From JAFGQU01 sp964483625 (GTDB taxonomy: Bacteria > Omnitrophota > Gorgyraeia > Duberdicusellales > 4484-171): 64,000 nt of DNA. Position numbers and translations under genes: made by a program. Positions 44,058-52,065 of the stretch are shown here, piece by piece. Each line of letters opens with the position of its first letter. Within the stretch, counting starts at the first letter, position 1. The stretch lies in contig CAZABB010000003.1 in the NCBI GenBank assembly GCA_964483625.1, positions 32,353 to 96,352 of the forward strand, given 5' to 3'. The notes below the pieces were generated by a model. That model ran no database searches, was not told where the DNA came from, and saw only the letters and a list, made by a program, of their open reading frames with translations.

Positions 44058-44158
44058 AACGCCGGACCGCGTTAGGATTCTGGGAAGAAATACACCCGGC
44101 CCTGGCTCAGATCATCATCGACAAAGTGAGGCGGAAGATCAATCGTTCGCTTTCCTGA
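43931..44158 (+). CDS. Small hypothetical protein overlapping the giant gene end
   Basis: A 75-residue protein in a different frame from the giant gene, which it overlaps by 127 nt. The start is the ATG at 43931, chosen because AAAGGAGG at 43919-43926 lies just 4 nt upstream and a TAA at 43901 closes the frame behind it. The sequence is protein-like (MVSLEILAVGEMRDTRRG, then YATYAGWNYAYAFFIHPDG) and ends in a basic tail. I recognise no family. Its translation may be coupled to that of the giant gene. The alternative is a frameshift that moved the end of the giant protein into this frame. Confidence 0.65.
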   Translation: MVSLEILAVGEMRDTRRGRFVYATYAGWNYAYAFFIHPDGKVERRTALGFWEEIHPALAQIIIDKVRRKINRSLS

Positions 44159-44236
44159 GGTATCCGGCTGGATCGCGTATTGCCCGCCATTGCCCGATAG
44201 CGGTGGTAATTTTACTCTTTCCAGTTTGTCTCGTTA

Positions 44237-44245
44237 TGATATAAT
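44237..44245 (+). promoter_or_regulatory. Extended -10 promoter for hisI
   Basis: TG at 44237-44238, one base, then TATAAT at 44240-44245: an extended -10 element. No good -35 is seen, as is common for this class. Transcription would begin near 44252, about 26 nt before the hisI ATG, leaving room for the AAAGGAGG ribosome binding site. Confidence 0.65.
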
Positions 44246-44277
44246 TCCCTTTAAAACAGAAAGGAGGCACCAGCAAA

Positions 44278-44607
44278 ATGGATGAGATTAAGTCAGTGTC
44301 GGATCTGAAATTCGACGAAAAAGGGTTAATTCCCGCCATTATTCAGGATATAAACAGCGGCGATGTTTTAATGGTTGGGTATATGAATAAAGAGTCGTTA
44401 CAGATGACGCTTGAGGAGAGGCGTACGTGCTTCTGGTCCCGGTCGCGGCAGAAATTCTGGCGCAAAGGAGAGACCTCCGGCCACGTACAGCGTGTGAAAG
44501 AAATATATTACGATTGTGACGGCGATGCTCTTCTGATCAAGGTCGAGCAGACCGGGGTTGCCTGTCATACCGGTCAGTGGAGCTGTTTCTATAGGAAATT
44601 AATATAA
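44278..44607 (+). CDS. hisI: Phosphoribosyl-AMP cyclohydrolase
   Basis: 109 residues, the normal length of a stand-alone HisI. It opens the adenine ring of phosphoribosyl-AMP in histidine synthesis. WSRSRQKFWRKGETSGH (53-69), DCDGD (79-83, metal site) and ACHTGQWSCFY (95-105) are the family signatures; the zinc cysteines are Cys80, Cys96 and Cys103. The ATG at 44278 is set by AAAGGAGG about 10 nt upstream. No other his gene is nearby, and HisE is not fused to it, so the rest of the pathway lies elsewhere. It probably has its own promoter (44237-44245). Confidence 0.96.
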   Translation: MDEIKSVSDLKFDEKGLIPAIIQDINSGDVLMVGYMNKESLQMTLEERRTCFWSRSRQKFWRKGETSGHVQRVKEIYYDCDGDALLIKVEQTGVACHTGQWSCFYRKLI

Positions 44608-44827
44608 GGGATTACAGTGATTAGGATTTCGTCGTGCGCACCGCGCATCGCGTACTGCGTAAGAATACAATGATAGAGAGAAAATGCTAATACGCGTTTA
44701 GTTCTTTTGCGCGATACGTAATACTCAATACGTAATACGGACATTATCAGTGATCATCTGTATGAAGAGATTACAATGATCATTCTGAATGTGATTACGG
44801 TGATTAAAGACAGCGGTCATCTGCGGA
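44608..44827 (+). repeat. Intergenic region with short degenerate repeats
   Basis: No gene is seen. The motif GATTAC(A/G)(A/G)TGAT occurs three times (44610-44623, 44769-44780, 44793-44806). Between them lie near-repeats of GCGTACTGCGT and ATACGTAATACTCAATACGTAATACG (44710-44740, quoted in part). The two families look like short interspersed repeats, not regulatory sites. No clear Shine-Dalgarno sequence precedes trpE. Confidence 0.6.
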
Positions 44828-46306
44828 ATGTATAACATGAATATTAAACCTAGTTTAAAAGAATTTTTAAAAATCCCTAAGGGAAAGAATCTGGTGGTAT
44901 TTTCCTGCACGTTCAGCTGCGATTACCTTACTCCCGTATCGCTCTATGATAATTTGCGGCGTACGGTTAAAGGTGACGGTTTCCTGCTTGAGTCGGTAGA
45001 AGGCCAGGAGAAGATATCCCGCTATTCTTTTATCGGAGCGCATCCTTTGCTTACGTTTAAAAGTTTCGGCAAAAAAATAATCATCGAAGGTATCACTCCT
45101 AAACAATTCACCACTAAAACCGATCCGCTTTCGGAATTAAAAAAGCTGATGGACCAGTTTCGTGTCTGGCCTAAAGAGCACCTGCGGTTTTTCGGCGGCT
45201 TTATCGGGTATGTGGGGTACGATTATGTTAAATTCTGCGAACCGGTGGGAACCGATCTTCCCGACACGATCAAGAGCCCCGATCTCCATTTTATCTTACC
45301 TAAATATCTTATTATATTCGATCACGTCAAAAAAGAGATCGAAGTACTTTCCTTTCTGATCTTGAAGGGAAAGGCGACGAAATCGCTTTATCAGAAAGAA
45401 TTGAGATCTTTAGACAGGCTTATTTCCCGTATTACCTCAGCCGGCAGGCTCAAACCGCTGGAATTGAAGAAAAAGCGCCGGTATGCGTTCAAATCGAATT
45501 TTACCAAAAAGAAATTTACCGATGCCGTTAAAAAGGCGAAAAAGCTCATTCGCGAAGGAGAGATCATCCAGGTGGTCCTCTCCCAGAGATTACGCGTTGA
45601 TTTTAAGAAAGATCCGTTTATGGTGTACCGGTACTTGCGGATACTCAATCCTTCGCCGTACATGTACTATCTGGATTTTAAAGATACCAGGATCGCCGGG
45701 GCATCGCCGGAGATGCTTCTGCGGTGTGAAGACAAAAAACTTATTACCCGGCCGATTGCCGGTACCCGCAAACGGGGGAAAGATGAAGCTGAGGATCAGC
45801 GTCTGGCAAAGGATTTGCTCAATGATCCCAAGGAGCGTGCCGAACATATCATGCTGGTCGACCTTTCCCGCAATGACCTGGGGCGGGTCGCCCGTAAAGC
45901 AAGCGTAGAAGTGCCTGTGTTTATGAAGATTGAACGATTTTCCCACGTTATGCATATCGTCAGCGAAACTACAGCAATACTCGATAAAAAGCATGATATG
46001 TTTACAGCTCTGCGGGCCTGTTTCCCCGCCGGAACGTTAAGCGGCGCGCCCAAAGTCCGGGCGATGCAGATCATTAATGATCTTGAGCCCCAAAAACGGG
46101 GGATTTATGGGGGAGCCATCGGATATTTTTCCTTCACAAACGCGCTCGATACCTGTATAATAATCCGCACTGTCGTATTCAAAGGCAAAAAAGCCTATGT
46201 CCAGGCCGGAGCGGGAATTGTCGCCGATTCGGTCCCGGAAAAAGAATATCAGGAAACATTGAACAAAGCGAAAGCGCAACTCATTGCGCTGGAGATGGTT
46301 GAATGA
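44828..46306 (+). CDS. trpE: Anthranilate synthase component I
   Basis: 492 residues, full length. It makes anthranilate from chorismate with ammonia from TrpG, the first step of tryptophan synthesis. The N-terminal LLES motif (53-56) is the tryptophan feedback site. The catalytic part carries HIMLVDLSRNDLGRVA, FPAGTLSGAPKVRAMQII and GAGIVADSVPEKEYQET, typical of TrpE and not of PabB or MenF. The ATG at 44828 is taken; another at 44837 is possible, since neither has a strong ribosome binding site. No trpG, trpD or other trp gene adjoins it in the window. Confidence 0.93.
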   Translation: MYNMNIKPSLKEFLKIPKGKNLVVFSCTFSCDYLTPVSLYDNLRRTVKGDGFLLESVEGQEKISRYSFIGAHPLLTFKSFGKKIIIEGITPKQFTTKTDPLSELKKLMDQFRVWPKEHLRFFGGFIGYVGYDYVKFCEPVGTDLPDTIKSPDLHFILPKYLIIFDHVKKEIEVLSFLILKGKATKSLYQKELRSLDRLISRITSAGRLKPLELKKKRRYAFKSNFTKKKFTDAVKKAKKLIREGEIIQVVLSQRLRVDFKKDPFMVYRYLRILNPSPYMYYLDFKDTRIAGASPEMLLRCEDKKLITRPIAGTRKRGKDEAEDQRLAKDLLNDPKERAEHIMLVDLSRNDLGRVARKASVEVPVFMKIERFSHVMHIVSETTAILDKKHDMFTALRACFPAGTLSGAPKVRAMQIINDLEPQKRGIYGGAIGYFSFTNALDTCIIIRTVVFKGKKAYVQAGAGIVADSVPEKEYQETLNKAKAQLIALEMVE

Positions 46307-46425
46307 ATGCAGTCTCTAGTCGACAGTCTATAGTATATAATAAAAATACGGCATGTTTTAATATTTACAGACTAACGACTAAAGACCATAGACTAACGAC
46401 TAACGACGAGTAAAAGGAGGAACAC
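46307..46425 (+). repeat. Intergenic region with GACTAACGAC-type repeats
   Basis: GACTAACGAC occurs at 46370-46379 and 46391-46400, with variants (ACTAAAGACCATAGAC, TAACGAC) around them. The left part (46309-46333, AGTCTCTAGTCGACAGTC) is close to the reverse complement, so the region could fold into a long imperfect hairpin with an AT-rich loop. A strong AAAAGGAGG site for rpsP follows. Confidence 0.6.
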
Positions 46426-46710
46426 ATGTTAACAATTCGTCTGCAAAAACCGGGGAAATCAGTCAAACGGAGGTATCATTTCAGCATTGTTGTGATAGAA
46501 GGGAAGGCAGCCCGTGACGCGAGGTTCACCGACCGATTGGGTTACTACGATCCTTCTCATCAGCTTCTGCATATCGATCTGGAAAAGTATCAGCAATGGG
46601 TTAAAAAGGGCGCCCGTCCCTCAGCCACCGTAGCGAGTCTGTTTAAGAAGTTGACGAAAAAAACTGCGAAAACAAAAACAGAGAAAACGAAGGAAAAGGA
46701 AAAAGAATAA
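46426..46710 (+). CDS. rpsP: 30S ribosomal protein S16
   Basis: 94 residues. MLTIRLQKPGKSVKRRYHFSI-type start (the first 16 residues match the family closely), VVIEGKAARDARF and LGYYDP are S16 signatures; the protein binds 16S rRNA early in 30S assembly. A Lys/Thr/Glu-rich tail of about 20 residues extends it beyond the usual 75-90. AAAAGGAGG lies 7 nt before the ATG. It is usually grouped with rimM, trmD and rplS; here it leads the yajC-secDF pair instead, 22 nt apart. Confidence 0.96.
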   Translation: MLTIRLQKPGKSVKRRYHFSIVVIEGKAARDARFTDRLGYYDPSHQLLHIDLEKYQQWVKKGARPSATVASLFKKLTKKTAKTKTEKTKEKEKE

Positions 46711-46732
46711 ACCATAAGTAAGGAGGAATATA

Positions 46733-47020
46733 ATGCAACCTGACGCCAATGTCGCTATCGCCCAGTTTTTACCGCTGATTTTTCTTTTCGTCGTCTTTTA
46801 CTTTCTGCTTATCCGTCCGCAGAAAAAGAAACAGGCTGAACATAAAGCTCTCATCGAAGGACTCAATAAAAACGATGAGATCGTAACGGTCGGAGGGGTA
46901 CACGGCACGGTAATCAATACCAAAGAGAAGACGTTCGTGATCCGGGTCGATGACAATGTGAAATTCGAAATCGATAAACAGAGTGTAGCCTATTTAAAAA
47001 AGAAACAGAATAATGGTTAA
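46733..47020 (+). CDS. yajC: Preprotein translocase subunit YajC
   Basis: 95 residues with one transmembrane helix (about residues 10-27) followed by the hallmark IRPQKKKQAEHK and a small beta-rich domain with VTVGGVHGTV. YajC binds the SecDF complex at the inner membrane. AAGGAGGA lies shortly before the ATG. Its last 8 nt overlap the start of secDF, so the two are probably translationally coupled. Confidence 0.95.
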   Translation: MQPDANVAIAQFLPLIFLFVVFYFLLIRPQKKKQAEHKALIEGLNKNDEIVTVGGVHGTVINTKEKTFVIRVDDNVKFEIDKQSVAYLKKKQNNG

Positions 47021-49178
47021 TCCCAAAGATCTCAGATTCCGTCTCATCGGAATCCTCGGCATCATCTTCTTAAGTATCTTCTATATCTTCCCTTTAGGTG
47101 AGAAGATCAACCTCGGTTTGGACTTAAAAGGGGGGATGTATCTGGTGTTAAAGGTAGATACCTCCAAAGTTGCTCCCGATAAGGTGAACGATGCTACCGA
47201 AGTTGCTCTGGAGATCATTCGCAACCGTATCGATGAGTTCGGCGTTAAAGAGCCGACGATTCAGGTGCAGGGGAATAATTCTATCCTGGTACAACTGCCC
47301 GGTGAAGTCGATCGCGACCGGGCGATCAAGTTGATCGGTCAGACGGCGTTTTTGGAATTCAAAATGGTCGAAGATGACCAGCAGAAACTCGATCAGGCGA
47401 AAGAAGGCGCCGTTCCCGCAGGGTATGAACTGAGCTCCTATGATGGGAAACCGCTTTTACTTACCGAAGAAGCCCCGATTTCCGGCGCGGATGTCGCCAG
47501 CGCCCAGTCGAGTTTTGATTCCAATATGTTTCCTCTGGTGACCCTGCAGTTTAATAGTGAGGGAGCCAAGAAGTTCGCTGCGGTAACCCGGGATAATGTA
47601 GGCAACCGTCTGGCCATTGTGCTTGATGGAGTAGTTAAAAGCGCTCCCGTGATTCGGGAGGCGATCGGAGCCGGTGAAGCTCAGATTACCGGCGATTTTA
47701 CCGTACAGGAAGCGCAGGATCTGGCGTTGGTGTTACGGGCCGGGGCTCTCCCGGCGCCGCTGGTGATTGAGGAAGAACGTACCGTAGGGCCTCTTCTGGG
47801 GAGCGATTCTATTCGCCGCGGCGTTCAGTCGATCGCGGTGGGAGCGATTCTGGTAGCTATATTTATGCTCATCTATTATCTTCTCGGCGGGGTTGTAGCC
47901 TTGGCGTGTCTGGTGCTTGATCTCCTTTTTGTCATGGCGGGCTTGAGTTTCTTAAAAGCGACGCTGACGTTGCCGGGCATTGCCGGTATGATCTTAACGC
48001 TGGGGATGGCCGTAGATGCCAATGTCCTTATTTTCGAACGCATTCGGGAAGAGCTTAATCAGGGTCGGCCTCTAAGTGTTGCGGTGAAGAACGGGTTTGA
48101 CCGCTCCAAGCGGACGATTTTCGATGCCAACATTACTACATTGATTGCCGCGCTGTTTCTCTTCCGGTTCGGGACCGGGCCCATCCGGGGATTCGCCACG
48201 ACTCTTTCTCTGGGTATTGTCGCCAGTATTTTTACCGCGGTTTTTATCGGCCGGACAATTTTTGCGATCCTCTTGAATACCAGGATAAAGAGGATGACCA
48301 TGCTGCGGATTCTCAAGGACCCCAACATCAATTTCGTAAAAATCAAAAACATATGTCTTATTGTTTCTTTGATTCTCATCGTTATCGGGGCCGTAAATTT
48401 CCAGTCCCGCGGCGACGATATGTACGGTATCGATTTTAAAGGCGGCCAGATCCTGCAATATCAGATTACGCCTGCGCCGGAGATCGAAGATGTGCGTGAC
48501 GTTCTTGAGACCAATATTGAGCAAAAAGTAACGTTGCAGTCGTTTCGAGATATCGCCGGCGGCGTTATTATTAAAAGCAAAGAGGATATTACCGCTCAAG
48601 TCGAACAAACCCTCAATGAAAACTTCGCAGACGCACAGCGTCTGAGTATCGATACGATTGGTCCGGCGGTAGGGGAGATCCTGCGTACGAAAGCTCTCCT
48701 GGCGGTCACGCTGTCGCTTCTGGGCATATTGATCTACATCGCCTTCCGGTTCAAACATTTTGATTTCGCCTTTGCCGCGGTATGCGCGGTGTTTCACGAT
48801 GTGTTGATCAGTATGGGGTTTCTTGCTTTGTTCGGATACGAAATTAATCTTCTTACCATTACGGCACTGCTTACCCTTGCCGGATATTCGGTAAACGATA
48901 CCATTGTCGTCTATGACCGGATACGGGAACTCTCTCCCAAACTGTACAAGCTGCCGTTACCGGAGATCATCAATCGGGCCATTAATCAGACGCTTTCCCG
49001 TACGATCATAACCTCATTTACGACCATTGCGGTTGTCCTCTGTATCTTTATCTATGGGGGTGAAGCTCTGCGCGGATTTTCATTCACTCTGCTCGTCGGG
49101 TTTATGGTCGGGACTTACTCCTCGATATACATTGCGTCTCCTTTAGTTCTCTTTTTCCGTCGGGCCCGTCTCCACTAA
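47013..49178 (+). CDS. secDF: SecDF fusion, protein translocase subunits SecD and SecF
   Basis: 721 residues. SecD half: first helix (about 11-27), INLGLDLKGGMYL (32-44), a periplasmic domain, then five helices (nt 47840-48280) with DANVLIFERIREE. SecF half: new first helix (nt 48350-48410), GIDFKGGQIL (about 472-481), then five helices with the SVNDTIVVYDRIRE motif. The membrane complex uses the proton gradient to pull exported proteins through SecYEG. Fusion of SecD and SecF in one chain is known in several phyla. It is last in the rpsP-yajC-secDF group. Confidence 0.96.
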   Translation: MVNPKDLRFRLIGILGIIFLSIFYIFPLGEKINLGLDLKGGMYLVLKVDTSKVAPDKVNDATEVALEIIRNRIDEFGVKEPTIQVQGNNSILVQLPGEVDRDRAIKLIGQTAFLEFKMVEDDQQKLDQAKEGAVPAGYELSSYDGKPLLLTEEAPISGADVASAQSSFDSNMFPLVTLQFNSEGAKKFAAVTRDNVGNRLAIVLDGVVKSAPVIREAIGAGEAQITGDFTVQEAQDLALVLRAGALPAPLVIEEERTVGPLLGSDSIRRGVQSIAVGAILVAIFMLIYYLLGGVVALACLVLDLLFVMAGLSFLKATLTLPGIAGMILTLGMAVDANVLIFERIREELNQGRPLSVAVKNGFDRSKRTIFDANITTLIAALFLFRFGTGPIRGFATTLSLGIVASIFTAVFIGRTIFAILLNTRIKRMTMLRILKDPNINFVKIKNICLIVSLILIVIGAVNFQSRGDDMYGIDFKGGQILQYQITPAPEIEDVRDVLETNIEQKVTLQSFRDIAGGVIIKSKEDITAQVEQTLNENFADAQRLSIDTIGPAVGEILRTKALLAVTLSLLGILIYIAFRFKHFDFAFAAVCAVFHDVLISMGFLALFGYEINLLTITALLTLAGYSVNDTIVVYDRIRELSPKLYKLPLPEIINRAINQTLSRTIITSFTTIAVVLCIFIYGGEALRGFSFTLLVGFMVGTYSSIYIASPLVLFFRRARLH

Positions 49179-49236
49179 CAAATCAAGAAGCAACTTAATG
49201 CCTATACGTATCTCATCCGCTCTTTACTACACAAAC

Positions 49237-50155
49237 AGGTGACACCTAAAATGTATAGTTACCATGGAATTATATGATTTAATTGAAAAAGGGAAAGTAA
49301 AGCGATACTTGAGTGCGAAAAACAAAGTAGTCTATCCAGGAGGCGTCTATCATATTACCCATCGGGCTCCTGGCCGGGAAGTCCTTTTTTTAGAGGATAC
49401 GGATTATCTGCGTATGTTAGCATTATTAAAAAAAACGGCGCAAAAATTTCAATGGGATATTTTTGCTTTTGTCCTTATGAAAAATCATTTTCATGTTTTA
49501 TTAAGAATAAAGGAAGCAAATCTTTCCCAAGGGATGAAGAAACTATGTGAATCCTACGCGATGTCTTTCAATGCAAAATATGAAAGGAAGGGGAGCGTTT
49601 TTTCTCGTCCCTATCGTGCGGCGTTATGTGTTGATGATGTCTATTTGCTCGCCATATCGTTATATATCCATCTTAATCCATTGAAGGCGAGGATTTGTGA
49701 ATCGCTTGATGAGTATCGCTGGAGTTCTTTGGATCTTTATAAACGAGATAAGAAAAAATCTTTTGTAAATGCTGATTCCGTATTAAATGTTTTATCCAAT
49801 GATCGGACACTATCAACGAAGAAATATAAAAATTTACTTCAACAGATGACCCAGTTAGAATTTAAAAACATTATCGAAAGGCCACGTTTTATTGAATTTT
49901 TCTGTGAAAAAACAAGGGGTTATTTACGTAAAAATAGTAATTTGAACGATAGAGTAGAGGAAGAGTTATTAAAATTTAAGGATAAAAAGAGATTACGAGA
50001 ACCGAAGGAAATTCAAGCGCGGAAATATTTAATTGAACAGTTACTGGCGAGAGGATATTCAGTTTTAGATATTGCTCGGCGATTAAATCTTACTCGTAAG
50101 GCAGTGTATGATATTATTAACTATACAAAATAGGTGACACCTAAAATGTATAGTT
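49237..50155 (+). mobile_element. REP/IS200-like element with 24-bp direct repeats
   Basis: Identical 24-bp sequences at 49237-49260 and 50132-50155, in the same orientation, flank the transposase gene. Each holds the palindrome AGGTG-A-CACCT followed by an AT-rich arm ending GTATAGTT in the right copy's AAATGTATAGTT. At the right end AACTATAC (50119-50126) also pairs with GTATAGTT (50148-50155), giving a longer interrupted hairpin. The left copy ends 3 nt before the transposase ATG, and the right copy begins at its stop codon. Confidence 0.75.
49264..50133 (+). CDS. REP-associated tyrosine transposase (Y1/IS200-like)
   Basis: 289 residues. GGVYHITHRAPGREVLF opens the Y1 transposase fold; NHFHVLLRI gives the H-x-H metal site; LCESYAMSFNAKYERKGSVF and the SLYIHLNPLKA / DEYRWSSLDLY runs are typical of REP-associated transposases, which carry a single catalytic tyrosine and act on palindromic single-stranded ends. 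The C-terminal 40 residues form a helix-turn-helix (YSVLDIARRLNLTRKAVYDI). The gene is more AT-rich than its neighbours, consistent with recent arrival. It separates secDF from mfd. Confidence 0.9.
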   Translation: MELYDLIEKGKVKRYLSAKNKVVYPGGVYHITHRAPGREVLFLEDTDYLRMLALLKKTAQKFQWDIFAFVLMKNHFHVLLRIKEANLSQGMKKLCESYAMSFNAKYERKGSVFSRPYRAALCVDDVYLLAISLYIHLNPLKARICESLDEYRWSSLDLYKRDKKKSFVNADSVLNVLSNDRTLSTKKYKNLLQQMTQLEFKNIIERPRFIEFFCEKTRGYLRKNSNLNDRVEEELLKFKDKKRLREPKEIQARKYLIEQLLARGYSVLDIARRLNLTRKAVYDIINYTK

Positions 50156-50165
50156 AAGCGTTGAT

Positions 50166-52058
50166 ATGTTTGAAACGTTTAAAATCTATACGCACAAAGA
50201 GATTTCGCTCAATGAGGTCAGTTCTCAGCTGGCTCATCTGGGATATCGCCGCGTCGATGACGTAACCGAGGAAGGTGATTATTCGGTGCGGGGGGATGTT
50301 CTGGAGGTTTTCTGCGCCAATTTCAATTTCCCCGTCCGCATGGAATGGACGTTTGAGATTATCGATAAGATATACAGTTTTGACAAAACCATCCAGAAAA
50401 AACTCATCGATTACGATTTCCTCATCGTCATTCCTTATCGCAAGAAGATCAAAAAATATACCGAAGATATCCCCCTGGATATTGTGTTGAAGATAAAAAA
50501 AGGAGATTTTGTCGTCCATACCCAGTACGGTATAGGCAGATTTCTCGGTGTAAAAAAGATGGAAGTGAAAGGTGCCCAGGAGTATTTTTTTGCGATCGAA
50601 TATGCCGATAACGCCAAACTCTATATTGCCAAAGAACAGGCGCATCTGGTTCAGAAGTACGTAAGTTTTACCAGTCGTGCTCCCAAATTATCAAAGCTGG
50701 GGACGAAAGAGTGGAGCCGCCTGAAAGAGAGGGCGCAGAATGGAATACGGAAGTTTGCTCTGGAACTTCTGCGGATGGAAGCCCAGCGTAAGCTGATCGG
50801 AGGATTTCGCTATGGTTCCGATACCGACTGGCAGAAGCAGTTCGAGGACCTTTTCTCGTATCAGGAGACCGAAGACCAACTTAAAGCTACGGCTCAGCTT
50901 AAAAAACATATGGAATCGAATGCGTGCATGGATATGCTTGTCTGCGGCGATAACGGCTACGGGAAGACCGAAGTCGCGATGCGAGCGGCATTTAAAGCCG
51001 TCATGGGCGGCAAACAGGTTGCTTTTCTTGTGCCAACGACAATTCTTGCCTACCAGCATTACATTAATTTGAAAGAACGCACCAGAGATTTTCCCGTCGA
51101 AGTTCAGATGCTTTCCCGTTTCCGCACCGGGGGCGAACAAAAAGATATTGCCCGCCGGCTGGCTGAAGGAAAAATTGAGATCATCGTGGGGACGCACCGG
51201 TTGTTATCGAAAGATATCGCCTTCTGTGACCTGGGACTTCTGATCATCGATGAAGAGCATCGTTTCGGCGTCTTATCGAAAGAGAGGATAAAAAAGATAA
51301 AAATAGGCATCGATGTCCTCACCCTTACCGCAACTCCTATCCCGCGTACGTTATACATGGGATTGATCGGCATTAAGGATATTGCCCTGATCCGCACTCC
51401 GCCGAAAGAACGCCTGGCGGTAAAGACTGAAGTCATGGAATTCTCTTCTGGCCGGATTCACGCTATCATCACCAAAGAAGTCCGACGCCGTGGCCAGGTG
51501 TTTTTTATCCATAATCGTATTGAGAGTATCTATAAAATAGAAAAGAAACTAAAGAGTATTCTTCCCGGCGATATCCGTATCGCGGTCATCCATGGCAGAA
51601 TGCGACCTAAGGAAATCGAAAAGATTATGCTTCAATTCATTGAAAAAGAGGTCGACGTACTCCTTTCTACCGCGATTGTTGAGTCGGGGATCGATATCCC
51701 GGGCGCGAATACGATTATCGTCAACGATGCGCATCGGTTCGGATTAAGTGATCTGCACCAGTTACGCGGCCGGGTCGGCCGGAGCACCCGGCAGGGATAT
51801 GCTTATTTTGTGGTCGGCCGGTTTTCCTCGCTATCTACCGATGCCGAAAAGAGGCTTCGTTTGCTTGAGGAGTTTTCTCACCTGGGGGCGGGATTTGAGG
51901 TGGCGATGAGTGACCTGGAATTGCGCGGCGCCGGCAATCTTTTGGGGACCCAGCAGCATGGTTTTGTATGGATGATCGGATTTGATTTGTATTGTCGTTT
52001 ATTGAAAAAAGAGATAGAATATCTCAAAAACACATTTAAGATCGAGATAGGAGGATAG
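50166..52058 (+). CDS. mfd: Shortened transcription-repair coupling factor Mfd
   Basis: 630 residues against about 1,150 in full Mfd. It begins inside the UvrB-homology region (LGYRRVDDVTEEGDYSVRG), so the first about 115 residues of the family are absent. Next comes the RNA-polymerase-binding CarD-like domain (KGDFVVHTQYGIGRFLGV, about 113-170), then the translocase: GDNGYGKTEVA (about 260), IIDEEHRFG (about 362), TATPIPRTLYM, LLSTAIVESGIDIPG and the LRGRVGR arginine motif. It stops at LRGAGNLLGTQQHG plus 35 residues, lacking the C-terminal TRCF domain. The ATG at 50166 is 10 nt past the transposon repeat. It could be a natural mini-Mfd or one clipped by the insertion. It heads mfd-surA-pdxA-rsmA. 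Confidence 0.88.
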   Translation: MFETFKIYTHKEISLNEVSSQLAHLGYRRVDDVTEEGDYSVRGDVLEVFCANFNFPVRMEWTFEIIDKIYSFDKTIQKKLIDYDFLIVIPYRKKIKKYTEDIPLDIVLKIKKGDFVVHTQYGIGRFLGVKKMEVKGAQEYFFAIEYADNAKLYIAKEQAHLVQKYVSFTSRAPKLSKLGTKEWSRLKERAQNGIRKFALELLRMEAQRKLIGGFRYGSDTDWQKQFEDLFSYQETEDQLKATAQLKKHMESNACMDMLVCGDNGYGKTEVAMRAAFKAVMGGKQVAFLVPTTILAYQHYINLKERTRDFPVEVQMLSRFRTGGEQKDIARRLAEGKIEIIVGTHRLLSKDIAFCDLGLLIIDEEHRFGVLSKERIKKIKIGIDVLTLTATPIPRTLYMGLIGIKDIALIRTPPKERLAVKTEVMEFSSGRIHAIITKEVRRRGQVFFIHNRIESIYKIEKKLKSILPGDIRIAVIHGRMRPKEIEKIMLQFIEKEVDVLLSTAIVESGIDIPGANTIIVNDAHRFGLSDLHQLRGRVGRSTRQGYAYFVVGRFSSLSTDAEKRLRLLEEFSHLGAGFEVAMSDLELRGAGNLLGTQQHGFVWMIGFDLYCRLLKKEIEYLKNTFKIEIGG

Positions 52059-52065
52059 GTAAGGT

